The position numbers were made by a program, and so were the translations under genes. From the NCBI RefSeq assembly GCF_032883915.1, contig NZ_CP120717.1, positions 4,595,697-4,659,696 on the forward strand: a stretch of DNA of 64,000 bases, given 5' to 3'. Under the pieces are notes generated by a model that saw only the letters and a list, made by a program, of their open reading frames with translations, had not been told where the DNA came from and did not search any database. Positions 26,925 through 35,615 of the stretch are shown piece after piece (positions within the stretch are counted from its first letter, which is position 1; each line of letters opens with the position of its first letter). The DNA is from Endozoicomonas sp. 8E (GTDB lineage Bacteria > Pseudomonadota > Gammaproteobacteria > Pseudomonadales > Endozoicomonadaceae).

Positions 26925-27203
26925 GTGACAGAAAAACCCATTGTAGAAATAGAATATTGTAGCCAGTGTCAGTGGCTGCTTCGCTCCGCCTGGCTTGCTC
27001 AGGAACTGCTCAGTACGTTCAGTACTGACCTGGGAGAGGTAAGACTGAAACCCGGAACAGGCGGTATTTTTGTCATCACCCTGAACGGTCAACAGATCTG
27101 GGAGAGAAAACAGGATGGCGGCTTTCCTCAGCCCAAGCAGATCAAGCAGAAAGTCCGTGACCTGATAGATCCGGAAAGGGATCTCGGTCACAACGACCGT
27201 TGA
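26925..27203 (+). CDS. SelT/SelW/SelH family Rdx protein
   Basis: 92 residues with a GTG start. The family redox motif is CSQCQW near the N-terminus (Cys-x2-Cys, no selenocysteine), followed by WLAQELLSTF, GTGGIFVITLNGQQIWERK and the FPQPKQIKQKVRDLIDPE tail. Rdx proteins have a thioredoxin-like fold and likely act in thiol redox; the partner is unknown. A strong terminator follows. Confidence 0.88.
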   Translation: MTEKPIVEIEYCSQCQWLLRSAWLAQELLSTFSTDLGEVRLKPGTGGIFVITLNGQQIWERKQDGGFPQPKQIKQKVRDLIDPERDLGHNDR

Positions 27204-27273
27204 CTTATGTTACTCCGATCAAAGTGAGCCCCTGGTATTTTCAGCCTGCTCCGGCTGCATTGAGCTATTTTTG

Positions 27274-27302
27274 AGGCTCTGACGATCAACCAGAGCCTTT
27301 TT
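27274..27302 (+). terminator. Terminator after the SelW-like gene
   Basis: AGGCTCTG (27274-27281) pairs with CAGAGCCT (27291-27298) and a T-run follows. It separates this gene from the convergent SH3-domain gene. Confidence 0.8.
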
Positions 27303-27318
27303 CAACTATTTACGACAT

Positions 27319-28017
27319 TTAAACCCAGTCTGACGCCGGCTTTTTGCGGAATCGGATCATTGGCAGGAACAGACCCAGCAGAACCCCTATGATTATCGTA
27401 CCACCCCCATAGAGATACCAACGCATACTGCTGCTGCGAATCAGCTGGTTATTTTCAGCCTCAACCACCTCAATCCGGTTTTTCAGCTGCAAATTTTCTT
27501 CCATCAATTGCTTGTTCCGACGATCCAGTGCCTGAGGGTCAGCGGTGGCTTCTCTCAGGGCAATAAACTGAGAGGTTTTGTCATCCAGCAATCCGGTGGT
27601 CTCCTGAAGAGAACCTTTTACATTGTTCAGCTCATTCTCAGTGGCAGATAACTCAGATTTCAGAGCCGTATTTTCTTTGCTCAGCCGCGAAACGTTTGCC
27701 AGCACTTTTGGCAGACGTTCCCTGGCAGGCTGCTCGGCCACCAGATACTGACGGGGGATATAACCCTCTGATCCGTCGGCCATTCTGACCTTGCTGAACC
27801 CTTCTCCGGCATCAGCTTCGAGGACGGTCATTTTCAGCCCTGTTTTCAGGCCCCGGTGCAAAATCCGGTATTGATTACCGGGCCCTGACCGCATTGGCAC
27901 ATAAACGACATCCGTAACATAACGAGTTTCAGCCTGTACCGGTTCAGCCTGAACCATTGAACCCAGCAGTACTAAACCACTGAGTGATAAAAACAGTTTG
28001 GGTAAGGTTCGTTTCAC
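27319..28017 (-). CDS. ygiM: SH3-domain membrane protein, YgiM / TIGR04211 type
   Basis: 232 residues with the layout of this family. A signal peptide (LFLSLSGLVLLGSMVQA) is followed by a bacterial SH3 domain (VTDVVYVPMRSGPGNQYRIL to DGSEGYIPRQYLV). A long coiled coil (about 95-190) and a single C-terminal transmembrane helix (GGGTIIIGVLLGLFLPMI) with a basic cytoplasmic tail complete it. Such proteins span the periplasm and probably contact peptidoglycan. Function is unknown. Single gene. Confidence 0.88.
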   Translation of the reverse strand: MKRTLPKLFLSLSGLVLLGSMVQAEPVQAETRYVTDVVYVPMRSGPGNQYRILHRGLKTGLKMTVLEADAGEGFSKVRMADGSEGYIPRQYLVAEQPARERLPKVLANVSRLSKENTALKSELSATENELNNVKGSLQETTGLLDDKTSQFIALREATADPQALDRRNKQLMEENLQLKNRIEVVEAENNQLIRSSSMRWYLYGGGTIIIGVLLGLFLPMIRFRKKPASDWV

Positions 28018-28119
28018 GTTTTCTCTCTTAACCAGGCTACCCTGTTATCAGAATTATTCGAATAGGGCAGGATGCCTGTAAAACCTAATTATAAAAATGA
28101 CAGACTTCCGGAAGGAAAA

Positions 28120-28419
28120 TCAGGGCAGTACTCGCTTGAATGGCTTCACACTCAAAGAATGATAAACACCGGCGGCCACGTAGGGATCATCATCAGCCCA
28201 TGATTGTGCGGCTTCGAGGCTGTCAAATTCAGCAATAACAATACTGCCACTGAATCCGGCCTCGCCCGGGTCGTTACTGTCAATAGCAGGACAGGGGCCT
28301 GCCAGAACCAGACGCCCCTGGGACTTCAATGCCTCAAGCCTTTCCAGGTGAGCAGGTCTGGCTGTCTTGCGCAGAGACAGACTATTGTCAACATCTTCAC
28401 TGATGACTGCGTAAAGCAT
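28120..28419 (-). CDS. yciI: YciI family protein
   Basis: 99 residues. YciI-like dimeric alpha-beta proteins of the muconolactone-isomerase-like fold have a conserved His-Asp pair; here [12 protein letters not shown] and then [20 protein letters not shown] are typical. Enzymatic role is unproven. Its ATG directly follows the yciB stop with no gap, so the two are translationally coupled, the order known in many gammaproteobacteria. Confidence 0.92.
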   Translation of the reverse strand: MLYAVISEDVDNSLSLRKTARPAHLERLEALKSQGRLVLAGPCPAIDSNDPGEAGFSGSIVIAEFDSLEAAQSWADDDPYVAAGVYHSLSVKPFKRVLP

Positions 28420-28995
28420 TTATTTTTCCTCAGCCTGTATATGTCTTGAGATCACCAGGAACTGCAAGACAACAAAGACAAAAGTAAGAATCAGGCTACC
28501 GAACACCTTAAAGTCAACCCAGAACTCGTGGAAGGTGAAAGCGACATAAAGGTTAGCGGCACCCAACAGTGCAAAGAATACGACCCAGCTCAGATTCATG
28601 CGAATCCAGATCTCATCCGGCAGGCTGATGGCATGCTCCATCATTCTCTGAACCAGACTTTTCTGACCAACAAACTGACTGCCAAGGAAGGCGGCAGCAA
28701 AGATCCAGTTTACAATCGGGGCTTTCCATTTCAGGAAGTTTTCGTCCTGAAAGGCCAGGGTCATGCCACCGAATAAAACCACGGCCATAAGCGTAATCAT
28801 CTGGCTCTTTTCAAGGGTTTTGTTCTTGATGAAGCTGCCACCATAAACAATGACAGAGGCAATGATCAGGAAGAAAGTGCCACTAATAGCCCCTCCGACC
28901 TCAAGGGAATATCCGGCTATATCCACCATTCTGGGGTCCATCTTGTAGACCGTAAAAAAGATAATAAGTGGAATAAAATCAATCAGTTGCTTCAT
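28420..28995 (-). CDS. yciB: Inner-membrane-spanning protein YciB (septation protein A)
   Basis: 191 residues with five or six hydrophobic helices. It starts MKQLIDFIPLIIFFTVYK, and the family segments WKAPIVNWIFAAAFLGSQF, MNLSWVVFFALLGAANLYVA and WVDFKVFGSLILTFVFVVLQ are recognised. YciB (IspZ) affects cell-envelope synthesis and division in enterobacteria. First gene of yciB-yciI, divergent from rnm. Confidence 0.95.
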   Translation of the reverse strand: MKQLIDFIPLIIFFTVYKMDPRMVDIAGYSLEVGGAISGTFFLIIASVIVYGGSFIKNKTLEKSQMITLMAVVLFGGMTLAFQDENFLKWKAPIVNWIFAAAFLGSQFVGQKSLVQRMMEHAISLPDEIWIRMNLSWVVFFALLGAANLYVAFTFHEFWVDFKVFGSLILTFVFVVLQFLVISRHIQAEEK

Positions 28996-29208
28996 ATTAA
29001 ACCAGTCGGGTTACCTTGTGATTTACTTCGATATTTCGCTCAGGGCTTCTCACTGCCCAGGTTCAGAGCTCGTTAAATCATCCTGTAGTTTACTATGGAA
29101 CGGCTGCATTGCCATGTCTGGTCGACTCCATCCTGCCAACTTTTTAAAAGCCTTTACAGTTCCATTGGTGGTAGAGTGTACCGACAGTTACTACTTATTT
29201 GTATCGCA

Positions 29209-30096
29209 ATGACCCTGAATGTCGACCTCCATTGTCACACCACCGCATCCGATGGCTCAATGGGACCACTGGAAGTTTATGAACGAGCACGTGATAACGG
29301 TGTCGATATACTGGCTATTACGGACCATGATTCGGTGGCTGCACACCAGTTTCTCTCCAATAAAACGCTCGCAGGCCCCAAGCTGATAACCGGGATGGAA
29401 TTATCAACCACCTGGTCTGCCATGGAAATCCATATTGTCGGTCTTAACTTTTCCCTGTCGGACCCGGATCTTGAACGAATCATCCATCACCAGTGTTCTG
29501 CCAGAAAGCAGCGATCTCTGATGATCGCCAGTCGTCTGGTGAAACAACTGAAACTTAAAATCAGTGCTGACACTCTGATGAATGAAGTCATTGATCTGGC
29601 ATTGAACCGGCAGAAACAATCGCCCGACGGCTTTGTTCTATCCAGGGAAAATATCCAGACAGGCCGACCTCACTTCGCCCAGTGGCTAATTGAAAAAGGC
29701 TACATCAAAGAGATGCAAGCAGCTTTTGATAAGCATCTGTCGCACCAGAAAATAGGCAAATTGAAGGCGTTCTGGCCTCCCATGGGTCAGGCCATAGCCT
29801 GGATCAGAGCCCTGGATGGTACGGCTGTGTTAGCTCACCCCGGAAAATACAAAATGACCCGTACCAAACTCAGAGCTCTGGTCAAAGACTTCAAACTGGC
29901 TGGCGGCCATGCCCTGGAAGTCAGTGGCTGCCAGCAACCTCCCGGGCAGCGGGAAGCACTGGCCAGCCTTTGCCAGGACTTCGAACTCAGAGCCTCAAGA
30001 GCCAGTGACTTTCATACCCCCGCCAACCCTTGGGTAGAACTGGGCAGAGCGCCAGAACTTCCCAAGGGTACCCTGCCTGTCTGGGAGAAATGGTAG
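29209..30096 (+). CDS. rnm: PHP-domain phosphoesterase, RNase AM / YciV type
   Basis: 295 residues from the ATG at 29209, chosen because the metal-binding motif VDLHCHTTASDG then lies at residues 5-16, as in homologues; no strong ribosome site is visible. Further PHP motifs are ILAITDHDSV, ITGMELSTTW, EIHIVGLNF, AVLAHPGKY and RASDFHTP. The family removes nucleotides from RNA 5' ends (rRNA maturation) or hydrolyses 3',5'-bisphosphates. Usually followed directly by yciO; here about 2.4 kb of accessory DNA intervenes. Confidence 0.92.
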   Translation: MTLNVDLHCHTTASDGSMGPLEVYERARDNGVDILAITDHDSVAAHQFLSNKTLAGPKLITGMELSTTWSAMEIHIVGLNFSLSDPDLERIIHHQCSARKQRSLMIASRLVKQLKLKISADTLMNEVIDLALNRQKQSPDGFVLSRENIQTGRPHFAQWLIEKGYIKEMQAAFDKHLSHQKIGKLKAFWPPMGQAIAWIRALDGTAVLAHPGKYKMTRTKLRALVKDFKLAGGHALEVSGCQQPPGQREALASLCQDFELRASRASDFHTPANPWVELGRAPELPKGTLPVWEKW

Positions 30097-30153
30097 ATGA
30101 TTTTCTAATGCCTGAGTGCCAGAAAACACTGATTCTCTCGTTCCCTCGCTCAA

Positions 30154-31929
30154 TTAACCATCCCTCCATAGTTCGGTAACTTTTGCTAAGTGGCCGGAAC
30201 TTCTGGTCAACACGAGGCGGCTATCTTTGCTGAAGCTGGCCGATAAGATCTTTTCAGAATGGGAAATGGTGGCTTTGCGTTGCCATGATCCGTCAGCCTT
30301 GCGACCGATGATTTTAGCTATGTGATCAAAACTGGCGGTCAGTAAATGATCGCCATCGGCATTGAAGGTGGCTGATCTGATCGAACCATTATGATGAATG
30401 GTCGTTTCTTTCCACCATGACCCATCGGTCCGCTTGCCAGTGATTTGCACCTTATTATCTCTACCAACGGTCGCCACACAGCTACCATCTGGGCTAAAGG
30501 CGGCTGTGATAACACTTTTATGGTGGGAAATGATCGCTTTTATTTTCCATGTTCCATCGTCTTCAAGGCCATAGATTCTTGCCTTATGATCATCACCAGC
30601 CGTCACCAGATAGCGACCATCCGGGCTTAAGCTGGCAGAGTTGACAAGGTTATCATGGACAATAACGATTTCTGTTTTCCATGATTTATCCGCCTGCAGA
30701 CCATGGATTTTCACCGTATTATCGTTACCGACAGTCACCACATGGCGTCCATCAGCACTAAAGGTGGCTGAGCTGATCGAATCATTGTGGTTAATGAACA
30801 TTTTGGCTTCCCATGATCCATCGTCCGCTCGCCCATAGATTTTTGCCGTATGATCCTCAGCAACGGTCACTAGATGGCAACTATCGGGACTGAAGGTGGC
30901 TGAGCTGACAACATCATCATGAGTAATAATGGCTTCTTCTACCCATGATTTGTCATCCTTCTGGCCATAGATTCTCGCAGTATGATCCATACTGGCGGTG
31001 ACTAGATGGCAGCCATTGGGGCTGAAGGTGGCCGAGATGACACCGTCACAATGGGTAATGACGAATTCTTCTACCCATGATCCATCATCCTTCTGGCCAT
31101 AGATTTTCGCCGTATGATCCATGCTGGCGGTTAATACATAGCGGCCGTCGGGGCTGAAGCTGGCTGAGTTGACAACATCATCATGGGCAATGATGACTTC
31201 TTGCGCCCATGATTCGTCGGCCATCACGCCATGGATTTTCGCCGTTCTATCGTCACTGGCGGTGATCATATGGCGGCCATCAGGGCTAATGCTGGCTGAG
31301 TTGATCCATGATTTATGAGCAACAGTGGATACTGTCACTGGAAGCATTGTTTTTCCTAAAACATTGACAGCCTCTGATACATTTGTATTCTGGCTGTTAT
31401 ATCTGCAAAGCTGGATAAAATGGATCAGGGTTTCATAACTTACTTCTGCTTTAAGTGTTTCCTTTATACTCCGATCGTAAATCGCCCTATTTGCAACAGC
31501 TAAAGAATTACAACCGCCAAACTCATTCAACAGCTTTTCAAATTCGTTCAGTTTTTCTCCCAGGCCATTAAATTCTTCCGGGCATGAAGGACAGTTTTCA
31601 AATTTACCGTCTGACAGACTGGTTTTCAGCCACTCATTAAAACAACCCAGGTGAAAAAGATGATCACAGGGGGTTTTCAATAACCTTGAAAACCATTTAA
31701 TGGGATCAGTACATATTGAGCATTCCCTGTCATTAACTTTCACACGTTCCACATTAAATGCGTTATCACGAAAGACACTGACATCCATGTAAATATCTTG
31801 TTTTTTTTCGGGTACTATTGTGGTAGATCTTCCTGCACTCACACAAGAAGACCTTCCTTCCATTCGAGCTTGCTTAGTTTCTGGTAAGAGTGAGCTTACA
31901 ATACTCGAATTCTTCCTTGTTACATCCAT
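30154..31929 (-). CDS. RING-H2 finger plus nine WD40-like repeats (candidate effector)
   Basis: 591 residues from the ATG at 31929 (MDVTRKNSS), chosen for its GGAG site 8 bases upstream; an in-frame GTG 21 bases earlier has none. Residues 70-116 form a RING-H2 finger: Cys70, Cys73, Cys88, His90, His93, Cys96, Cys113, Cys116 (CSIC ... TPCDHLFHLGC ... CPSC). The C-terminal two thirds are nine tandem repeats of about 44 residues, each with a core like SATFSPDGRHVVTASDDHT then AKIYG, WD40-like units that would form a beta-propeller. The order resembles eukaryotic RING-WD40 E3 ligases. No signal peptide, so export by a type III/IV/VI route is possible (inference). It interrupts the conserved rnm-yciO block. 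Confidence 0.88.
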   Translation of the reverse strand: MDVTRKNSSIVSSLLPETKQARMEGRSSCVSAGRSTTIVPEKKQDIYMDVSVFRDNAFNVERVKVNDRECSICTDPIKWFSRLLKTPCDHLFHLGCFNEWLKTSLSDGKFENCPSCPEEFNGLGEKLNEFEKLLNEFGGCNSLAVANRAIYDRSIKETLKAEVSYETLIHFIQLCRYNSQNTNVSEAVNVLGKTMLPVTVSTVAHKSWINSASISPDGRHMITASDDRTAKIHGVMADESWAQEVIIAHDDVVNSASFSPDGRYVLTASMDHTAKIYGQKDDGSWVEEFVITHCDGVISATFSPNGCHLVTASMDHTARIYGQKDDKSWVEEAIITHDDVVSSATFSPDSCHLVTVAEDHTAKIYGRADDGSWEAKMFINHNDSISSATFSADGRHVVTVGNDNTVKIHGLQADKSWKTEIVIVHDNLVNSASLSPDGRYLVTAGDDHKARIYGLEDDGTWKIKAIISHHKSVITAAFSPDGSCVATVGRDNKVQITGKRTDGSWWKETTIHHNGSIRSATFNADGDHLLTASFDHIAKIIGRKADGSWQRKATISHSEKILSASFSKDSRLVLTRSSGHLAKVTELWRDG

Positions 31930-32072
31930 GCTTGATTTCTCCGAAGTCACTAATTACTGTCGATTGTCAAAAGAATCAACAATTAACTCCGTGACTTAGA
32001 GTCGGCTTAATAATAAAAGTTCAAGAATTCTTAACTGCAATTAACATTTTTCAACTCATTTATACATTCCAC

Positions 32073-32087
32073 AGGCTATTGCAAAAG
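32073..32087. repeat. 15-bp sequence shared with 17101-17115 (inverted)
   Basis: AGGCTATTGCAAAAG here is the exact reverse complement of 17101-17115. The copies lie near genes of the two accessory segments. Could be a trace of an element boundary or chance. Confidence 0.4.
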
Positions 32088-32194
32088 TACAACTTCGGAA
32101 AATCATGAAAAAGTAAGGAAGAGTAACATGTGTGTTATGAACCTTTTCTAATATTGTCTGCCATAATGGTCAGTTCAGGAAGAGGTTATGTAGC

Positions 32195-32368
32195 ATGGAT
32201 GCTCAATATTTTACTAATACTTTATCAGCCAGGCCATATACCTCAGAAAACTCAAAGCTGACTTCTGAACAGCTAAAACTTAAAGAAGTAGAATTATCAA
32301 CCTATTTCAAATCAACGGCTATTAATGTTTTAGAAGAATGCAATAATAACCCTTGCACAACTTACTGA
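32195..32368 (+). CDS. 57-residue hypothetical, possibly truncated accessory gene
   Basis: ATG at 32195 with GAGG about 9 bases upstream; stop TGA at 32366. The peptide begins MDAQYFTNTLSARPYTSENS and contains KLTSEQLKLKEVELSTYF. It is polar, without signal peptide. Length and low-complexity N-terminus suggest either a small protein or the surviving start of a larger effector-like gene cut off before yciO. It is divergent from the RING-WD40 gene. Confidence 0.45.
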   Translation: MDAQYFTNTLSARPYTSENSKLTSEQLKLKEVELSTYFKSTAINVLEECNNNPCTTY

Positions 32369-32430
32369 GGACTGTGAAACCTTATCACTAAATCAAAGCC
32401 GTTATTATCGCCCCGAATTGAACGGAACCG

Positions 32431-32458
32431 TTGCACCGGATTACTTCGGTGGTATGAT
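32431..32458 (+). promoter_or_regulatory. Candidate sigma-70 promoter of yciO
   Basis: TTGCAC (32431-32436) and TATGAT (32453-32458) are separated by 16 bases, about 110 bases before the yciO start. Confidence 0.35.
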
Positions 32459-32564
32459 GCGCACTCCATTTTTACTGCAAGAGAATGGCAACCTGTCGAC
32501 ATCCCTTTGAACACAGTGTCCAAAAGACGGTTCAAAAGGTGCAGGTTCCATGTACACAACCGCC

Positions 32565-33188
32565 ATGAGTCAGTTTTTCCAGATCCACCCAGAGACGCCA
32601 CAGCTTCGTCTGATCCGTCAGGCCGCAGAAATTCTGAGGGCTGGAGGGGTGATTGCCTACCCTACTGACTCAGCCTATGCTCTGGGCTGCCTGATCGGTG
32701 ACAAAAAAGCGGTTGAGCGCATTCGCCAGATTCGTCGATTGGACGAAAAGCATAACTTCACCCTGGTGTGCAGAGATCTCTCTGAACTGGCCACCTATGC
32801 TCAGGTCGACAATGTTCAATACCGTCTACTGAAACATCATACACCCGGCCCTTACACTTTCATTCTCAGAGGCACCCGTGAAGTGCCTCGCCGCCTGATG
32901 CACCCCAAGAGAAAAACCCTGGGTTTACGAGTACCAGAGTGCAATATTGTAAGCGCCCTGCTCAATGAACTAGACGCACCCTTAATGAGCAGCACCCTTC
33001 AGCTTCCAGGTGACAATGAACCCATGCTGGACCCATACGACATTCGTGAAACACTCGAAAACCAGCTCGACCTGGTCATTGATGGAGGCTATCGAGGTAT
33101 GGAACCAACCACCGTGATCAGTTTGCTGGCAGACACGCCTGAAGTCCTCCGAAAGGGTAAAGGCAATCCGGAACCGTTTCTCAACTGA
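32565..33188 (+). CDS. yciO: YciO, Sua5/YrdC-family threonylcarbamoyl-AMP synthase-like
   Basis: 207 residues from the ATG at 32565, which gives MSQFFQIHPETPQLRLI, the same beginning as E. coli YciO. An in-frame ATG at 32550 has a weak AGG site and cannot be excluded. The YrdC fold shows GGVIAYPTDSAYALGCLIGD, KHNFTLVCRDLSEL, HTPGPYTFILRGTREVPRRL and KRKTLGLRVPE. Homologues make threonylcarbamoyl-AMP for tRNA t6A; YciO is the paralogue of TsaC, with less certain activity. First gene of the conserved run to rluB. Confidence 0.92.
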   Translation: MSQFFQIHPETPQLRLIRQAAEILRAGGVIAYPTDSAYALGCLIGDKKAVERIRQIRRLDEKHNFTLVCRDLSELATYAQVDNVQYRLLKHHTPGPYTFILRGTREVPRRLMHPKRKTLGLRVPECNIVSALLNELDAPLMSSTLQLPGDNEPMLDPYDIRETLENQLDLVIDGGYRGMEPTTVISLLADTPEVLRKGKGNPEPFLN

Positions 33189-33394
33189 ATCCGGTCCAAT
33201 GCACTAATCTGTTGCTGGAGAAATCCGATTTCATGGCAGAATTTTTTTACTGTGAAACATTTTTCATCCCCAATGGCGACGAGAATTTGTTTTAGTCGCT
33301 CATGGCTAATTTATTCACTGCTGGCAAAAACACGCTTTTACCGTCGTGCAAACTGTCGTACTCTGTTCATTCAGGATTCTAACGGGAGAGCCTC

Positions 33395-34609
33395 TTGAGC
33401 GCTGTAGACTCACAGTCGCGTGTTCTGTCTGGCATGCGACCTACTGGCCGATTACATCTTGGCCATTATCATGGGGTATTAAAAAACTGGCTTCAGCTGC
33501 AACACGAGTATGAATGTTTTTTCTTCGTAGCTGACTGGCACGCGCTGACCACTCACTATGAAGAGCCGGAAAAACTCGAAGACTCAGTCTGGGATATGGT
33601 CATTGACTGGCTGGCGACCGGCATCAATCCCGGTTCGGCCACCCTGTTCATACAATCCAGAGTTCCGGAGCATGCAGAACTGAATCTGCTGCTCTCCATG
33701 ATTACCCCGCTCTCCTGGCTGGAACGGGTACCCAGCTACAAGGATCAACAGGAAAAGCTGAAGGAAAGGGATCTCTCCACCTTCGGCTTTCTTGGCTATC
33801 CACTCCTGCAAAGCGCCGATATCCTTGCCTACCGTGCGGGCCTGGTTCCTGTTGGTGCTGACCAGGAAGCCCACGTGGAGATTACCCGGGAAATCGCCAG
33901 ACGCTTTAACCACCTTTATGGTCGGGAGCCCGGCTTTGAAGATAACGCCGAGGCCGCTATCGGCAAAATGGGTAGAAAAACCGCCAACCTCTACCGAAAG
34001 CTCCGCCGCGCCTACCTTGAACACGGGGATGACGAAGCTCTGGCCACGGCCAAGGCGCTGCTAAAGGAACAGAGCAATATCACCCTGGGCGACCAGGAAA
34101 GACTGTTTGGCTACCTGGAAGGGACAGGTAAGGTTATCTTGCCGGAGCCTCAGGCTTTGCTGACTGAACAGCCCCGTATGCCGGGTCTGGATGGTCAGAA
34201 GATGTCCAAGTCCTGCGGCAATACCATCGGCCTCAGGGAAGGCCAGGACAGCGTTGCGTCAAAACTGAAAAAGATGCCTACAGACCCGGCCCGCATTCGC
34301 AGAAATGATCCGGGCGAGCCGGAAAAGTGTCCGGTCTGGCAACTGCACCAAGTTTATTCAGATCAACAACGCAGAGACTGGGTTCAGGAAGGCTGTCGCT
34401 CGGCAGGTATCGGCTGCCTTGACTGCAAAAAACCCCTGATCGAAGCGGTACAGGAAGAACTGGAGCCCATTCGCACAGAGGCAAGGGAACTGGAAAACAA
34501 TCCCGATGTCGTAAAAAGCATCATTGCCGAGGGAACCGAAAAGACACGGGACGAAGCCCAGGACACTCTCAGGGAGGTTCGGGAAGCTATAGGACTGGAC
34601 TATCGTTGA
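33395..34609 (+). CDS. trpS: Tryptophanyl-tRNA synthetase
   Basis: 404-residue class Ic synthetase, charging tRNA-Trp. The HIGH motif is in SGMRPTGRLHLGHYHG (12-27) and the KMSKS loop in GQKMSKSCGNTIG. It has the longer, Pseudomonas-type C-terminal part with Cys-containing GCLDCKKPLIEAVQEEL. Start is TTG at 33395, six bases after GGGAG, an uncommon start for an essential gene. A terminator follows. Confidence 0.95.
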   Translation: MSAVDSQSRVLSGMRPTGRLHLGHYHGVLKNWLQLQHEYECFFFVADWHALTTHYEEPEKLEDSVWDMVIDWLATGINPGSATLFIQSRVPEHAELNLLLSMITPLSWLERVPSYKDQQEKLKERDLSTFGFLGYPLLQSADILAYRAGLVPVGADQEAHVEITREIARRFNHLYGREPGFEDNAEAAIGKMGRKTANLYRKLRRAYLEHGDDEALATAKALLKEQSNITLGDQERLFGYLEGTGKVILPEPQALLTEQPRMPGLDGQKMSKSCGNTIGLREGQDSVASKLKKMPTDPARIRRNDPGEPEKCPVWQLHQVYSDQQRRDWVQEGCRSAGIGCLDCKKPLIEAVQEELEPIRTEARELENNPDVVKSIIAEGTEKTRDEAQDTLREVREAIGLDYR

Positions 34610-34675
34610 ACACTGTGTTTCAGTGAAGTATCAGCTATTACAAAATACAGGTCAGGCTCTTCGAGCCTGATCATC

Positions 34676-34718
34676 ATAAAAAGCAGTTTAACCGTTTGTC
34701 GGTCAAACTGCTTTTTTT
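34676..34718 (+). terminator. Strong Rho-independent terminator after trpS
   Basis: AAAAAGCAGTTT pairs with AAACTGCTTTTT, with ACCG/CGGT pairing inside and a run of eight T at the end. It separates trpS from scpA. Confidence 0.9.
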
Positions 34719-34751
34719 CAGTTAGAGGATTCGAAACAGGGTGAAGCATCA

Positions 34752-35615
34752 ATGACCTCCACGGAAACCGTGGCTGAGCCCGGAGAACAACCCCCTGAAG
34801 AGCTGACACCGCAAGTTCAATCAGGCTCTGAGCCTGAACTCATTGAACACCAAATACGGGTTATGGGTCAGCCCATGGCCAAGCTGCCTGACGACCTTTA
34901 CATCCCACCGGATGCCCTGCAAGTCTTTCTGGAAGCCTTTGAAGGGCCTCTTGACCTGCTGCTCTACCTGATCAAGCGCAACAACATGGACATCCTGAAC
35001 ATCCAAGTGTCTGTCATTACAGAGCAATACATGCAGTATGTGGAATTGATGGAATCAGGACAATTTGAGCTGGCAGCGGAATACCTTGTCATGGCCGCGA
35101 CACTGGCCGAGATTAAATCACGAATGCTTCTGCCCCGGGTCAATGAGGACGAAGACGAGGAAGAAGATCCCCGTGCCGAGCTGATTCGTCGACTGCAGGA
35201 ATATGAGCGCTTCAAGAAAGCCGCAGAAGATATTGATCAAATGCCCAGAATGACCCGGGATCTGCATGAAGCCATTGCGGCCCCACCCGACCTGGAACAG
35301 GAACGCCCCCATCCGGCAGTGGATCTCAAAGAGATCATGCTGGCCATGGGAGAAATACTCCGCCGGTCAGAAATGTACGTCAGTCACCAGGTTGAACAGG
35401 AAGCCCTGTCCACCCGTGAACGGATGAGTGAAGTCCTCTCCATGCTGACCTCTGAGCGTTTCACTCCCTTTGTTGCCCTGTTCCGGCTTGAGGAAGGCAA
35501 ACTTGGCGTCGTCGTTACTTTTATGGCGGTAATGGAACTGATCAAGGAATCCCTGATCGAACTGATCCAGAATGAACCTTTTGGCCCCATTCACGTAAAG
35601 GCCCGGATTGACTAA
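34752..35615 (+). CDS. scpA: Segregation and condensation protein A
   Basis: 287-residue kleisin ScpA, which bridges SMC heads with ScpB in chromosome condensation. A Pro/Glu-rich leader of about 55 residues is followed by the family core VFLEAFEGPLDLLLYLIKRN, DILNIQVSVITEQYMQYV and LAAEYLVMAATLAEIKSRML. An acidic stretch (EDEDEEEDPRAEL) precedes the C-terminal winged-helix part. The stop overlaps the scpB start by one base. Confidence 0.96.
   Translation: MTSTETVAEPGEQPPEELTPQVQSGSEPELIEHQIRVMGQPMAKLPDDLYIPPDALQVFLEAFEGPLDLLLYLIKRNNMDILNIQVSVITEQYMQYVELMESGQFELAAEYLVMAATLAEIKSRMLLPRVNEDEDEEEDPRAELIRRLQEYERFKKAAEDIDQMPRMTRDLHEAIAAPPDLEQERPHPAVDLKEIMLAMGEILRRSEMYVSHQVEQEALSTRERMSEVLSMLTSERFTPFVALFRLEEGKLGVVVTFMAVMELIKESLIELIQNEPFGPIHVKARID

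Noticed and set aside
30445-30838. Two forward frames inside the RING-WD40 gene
   Set aside because: Periodic shadow frames caused by the 132-base coding repeats.
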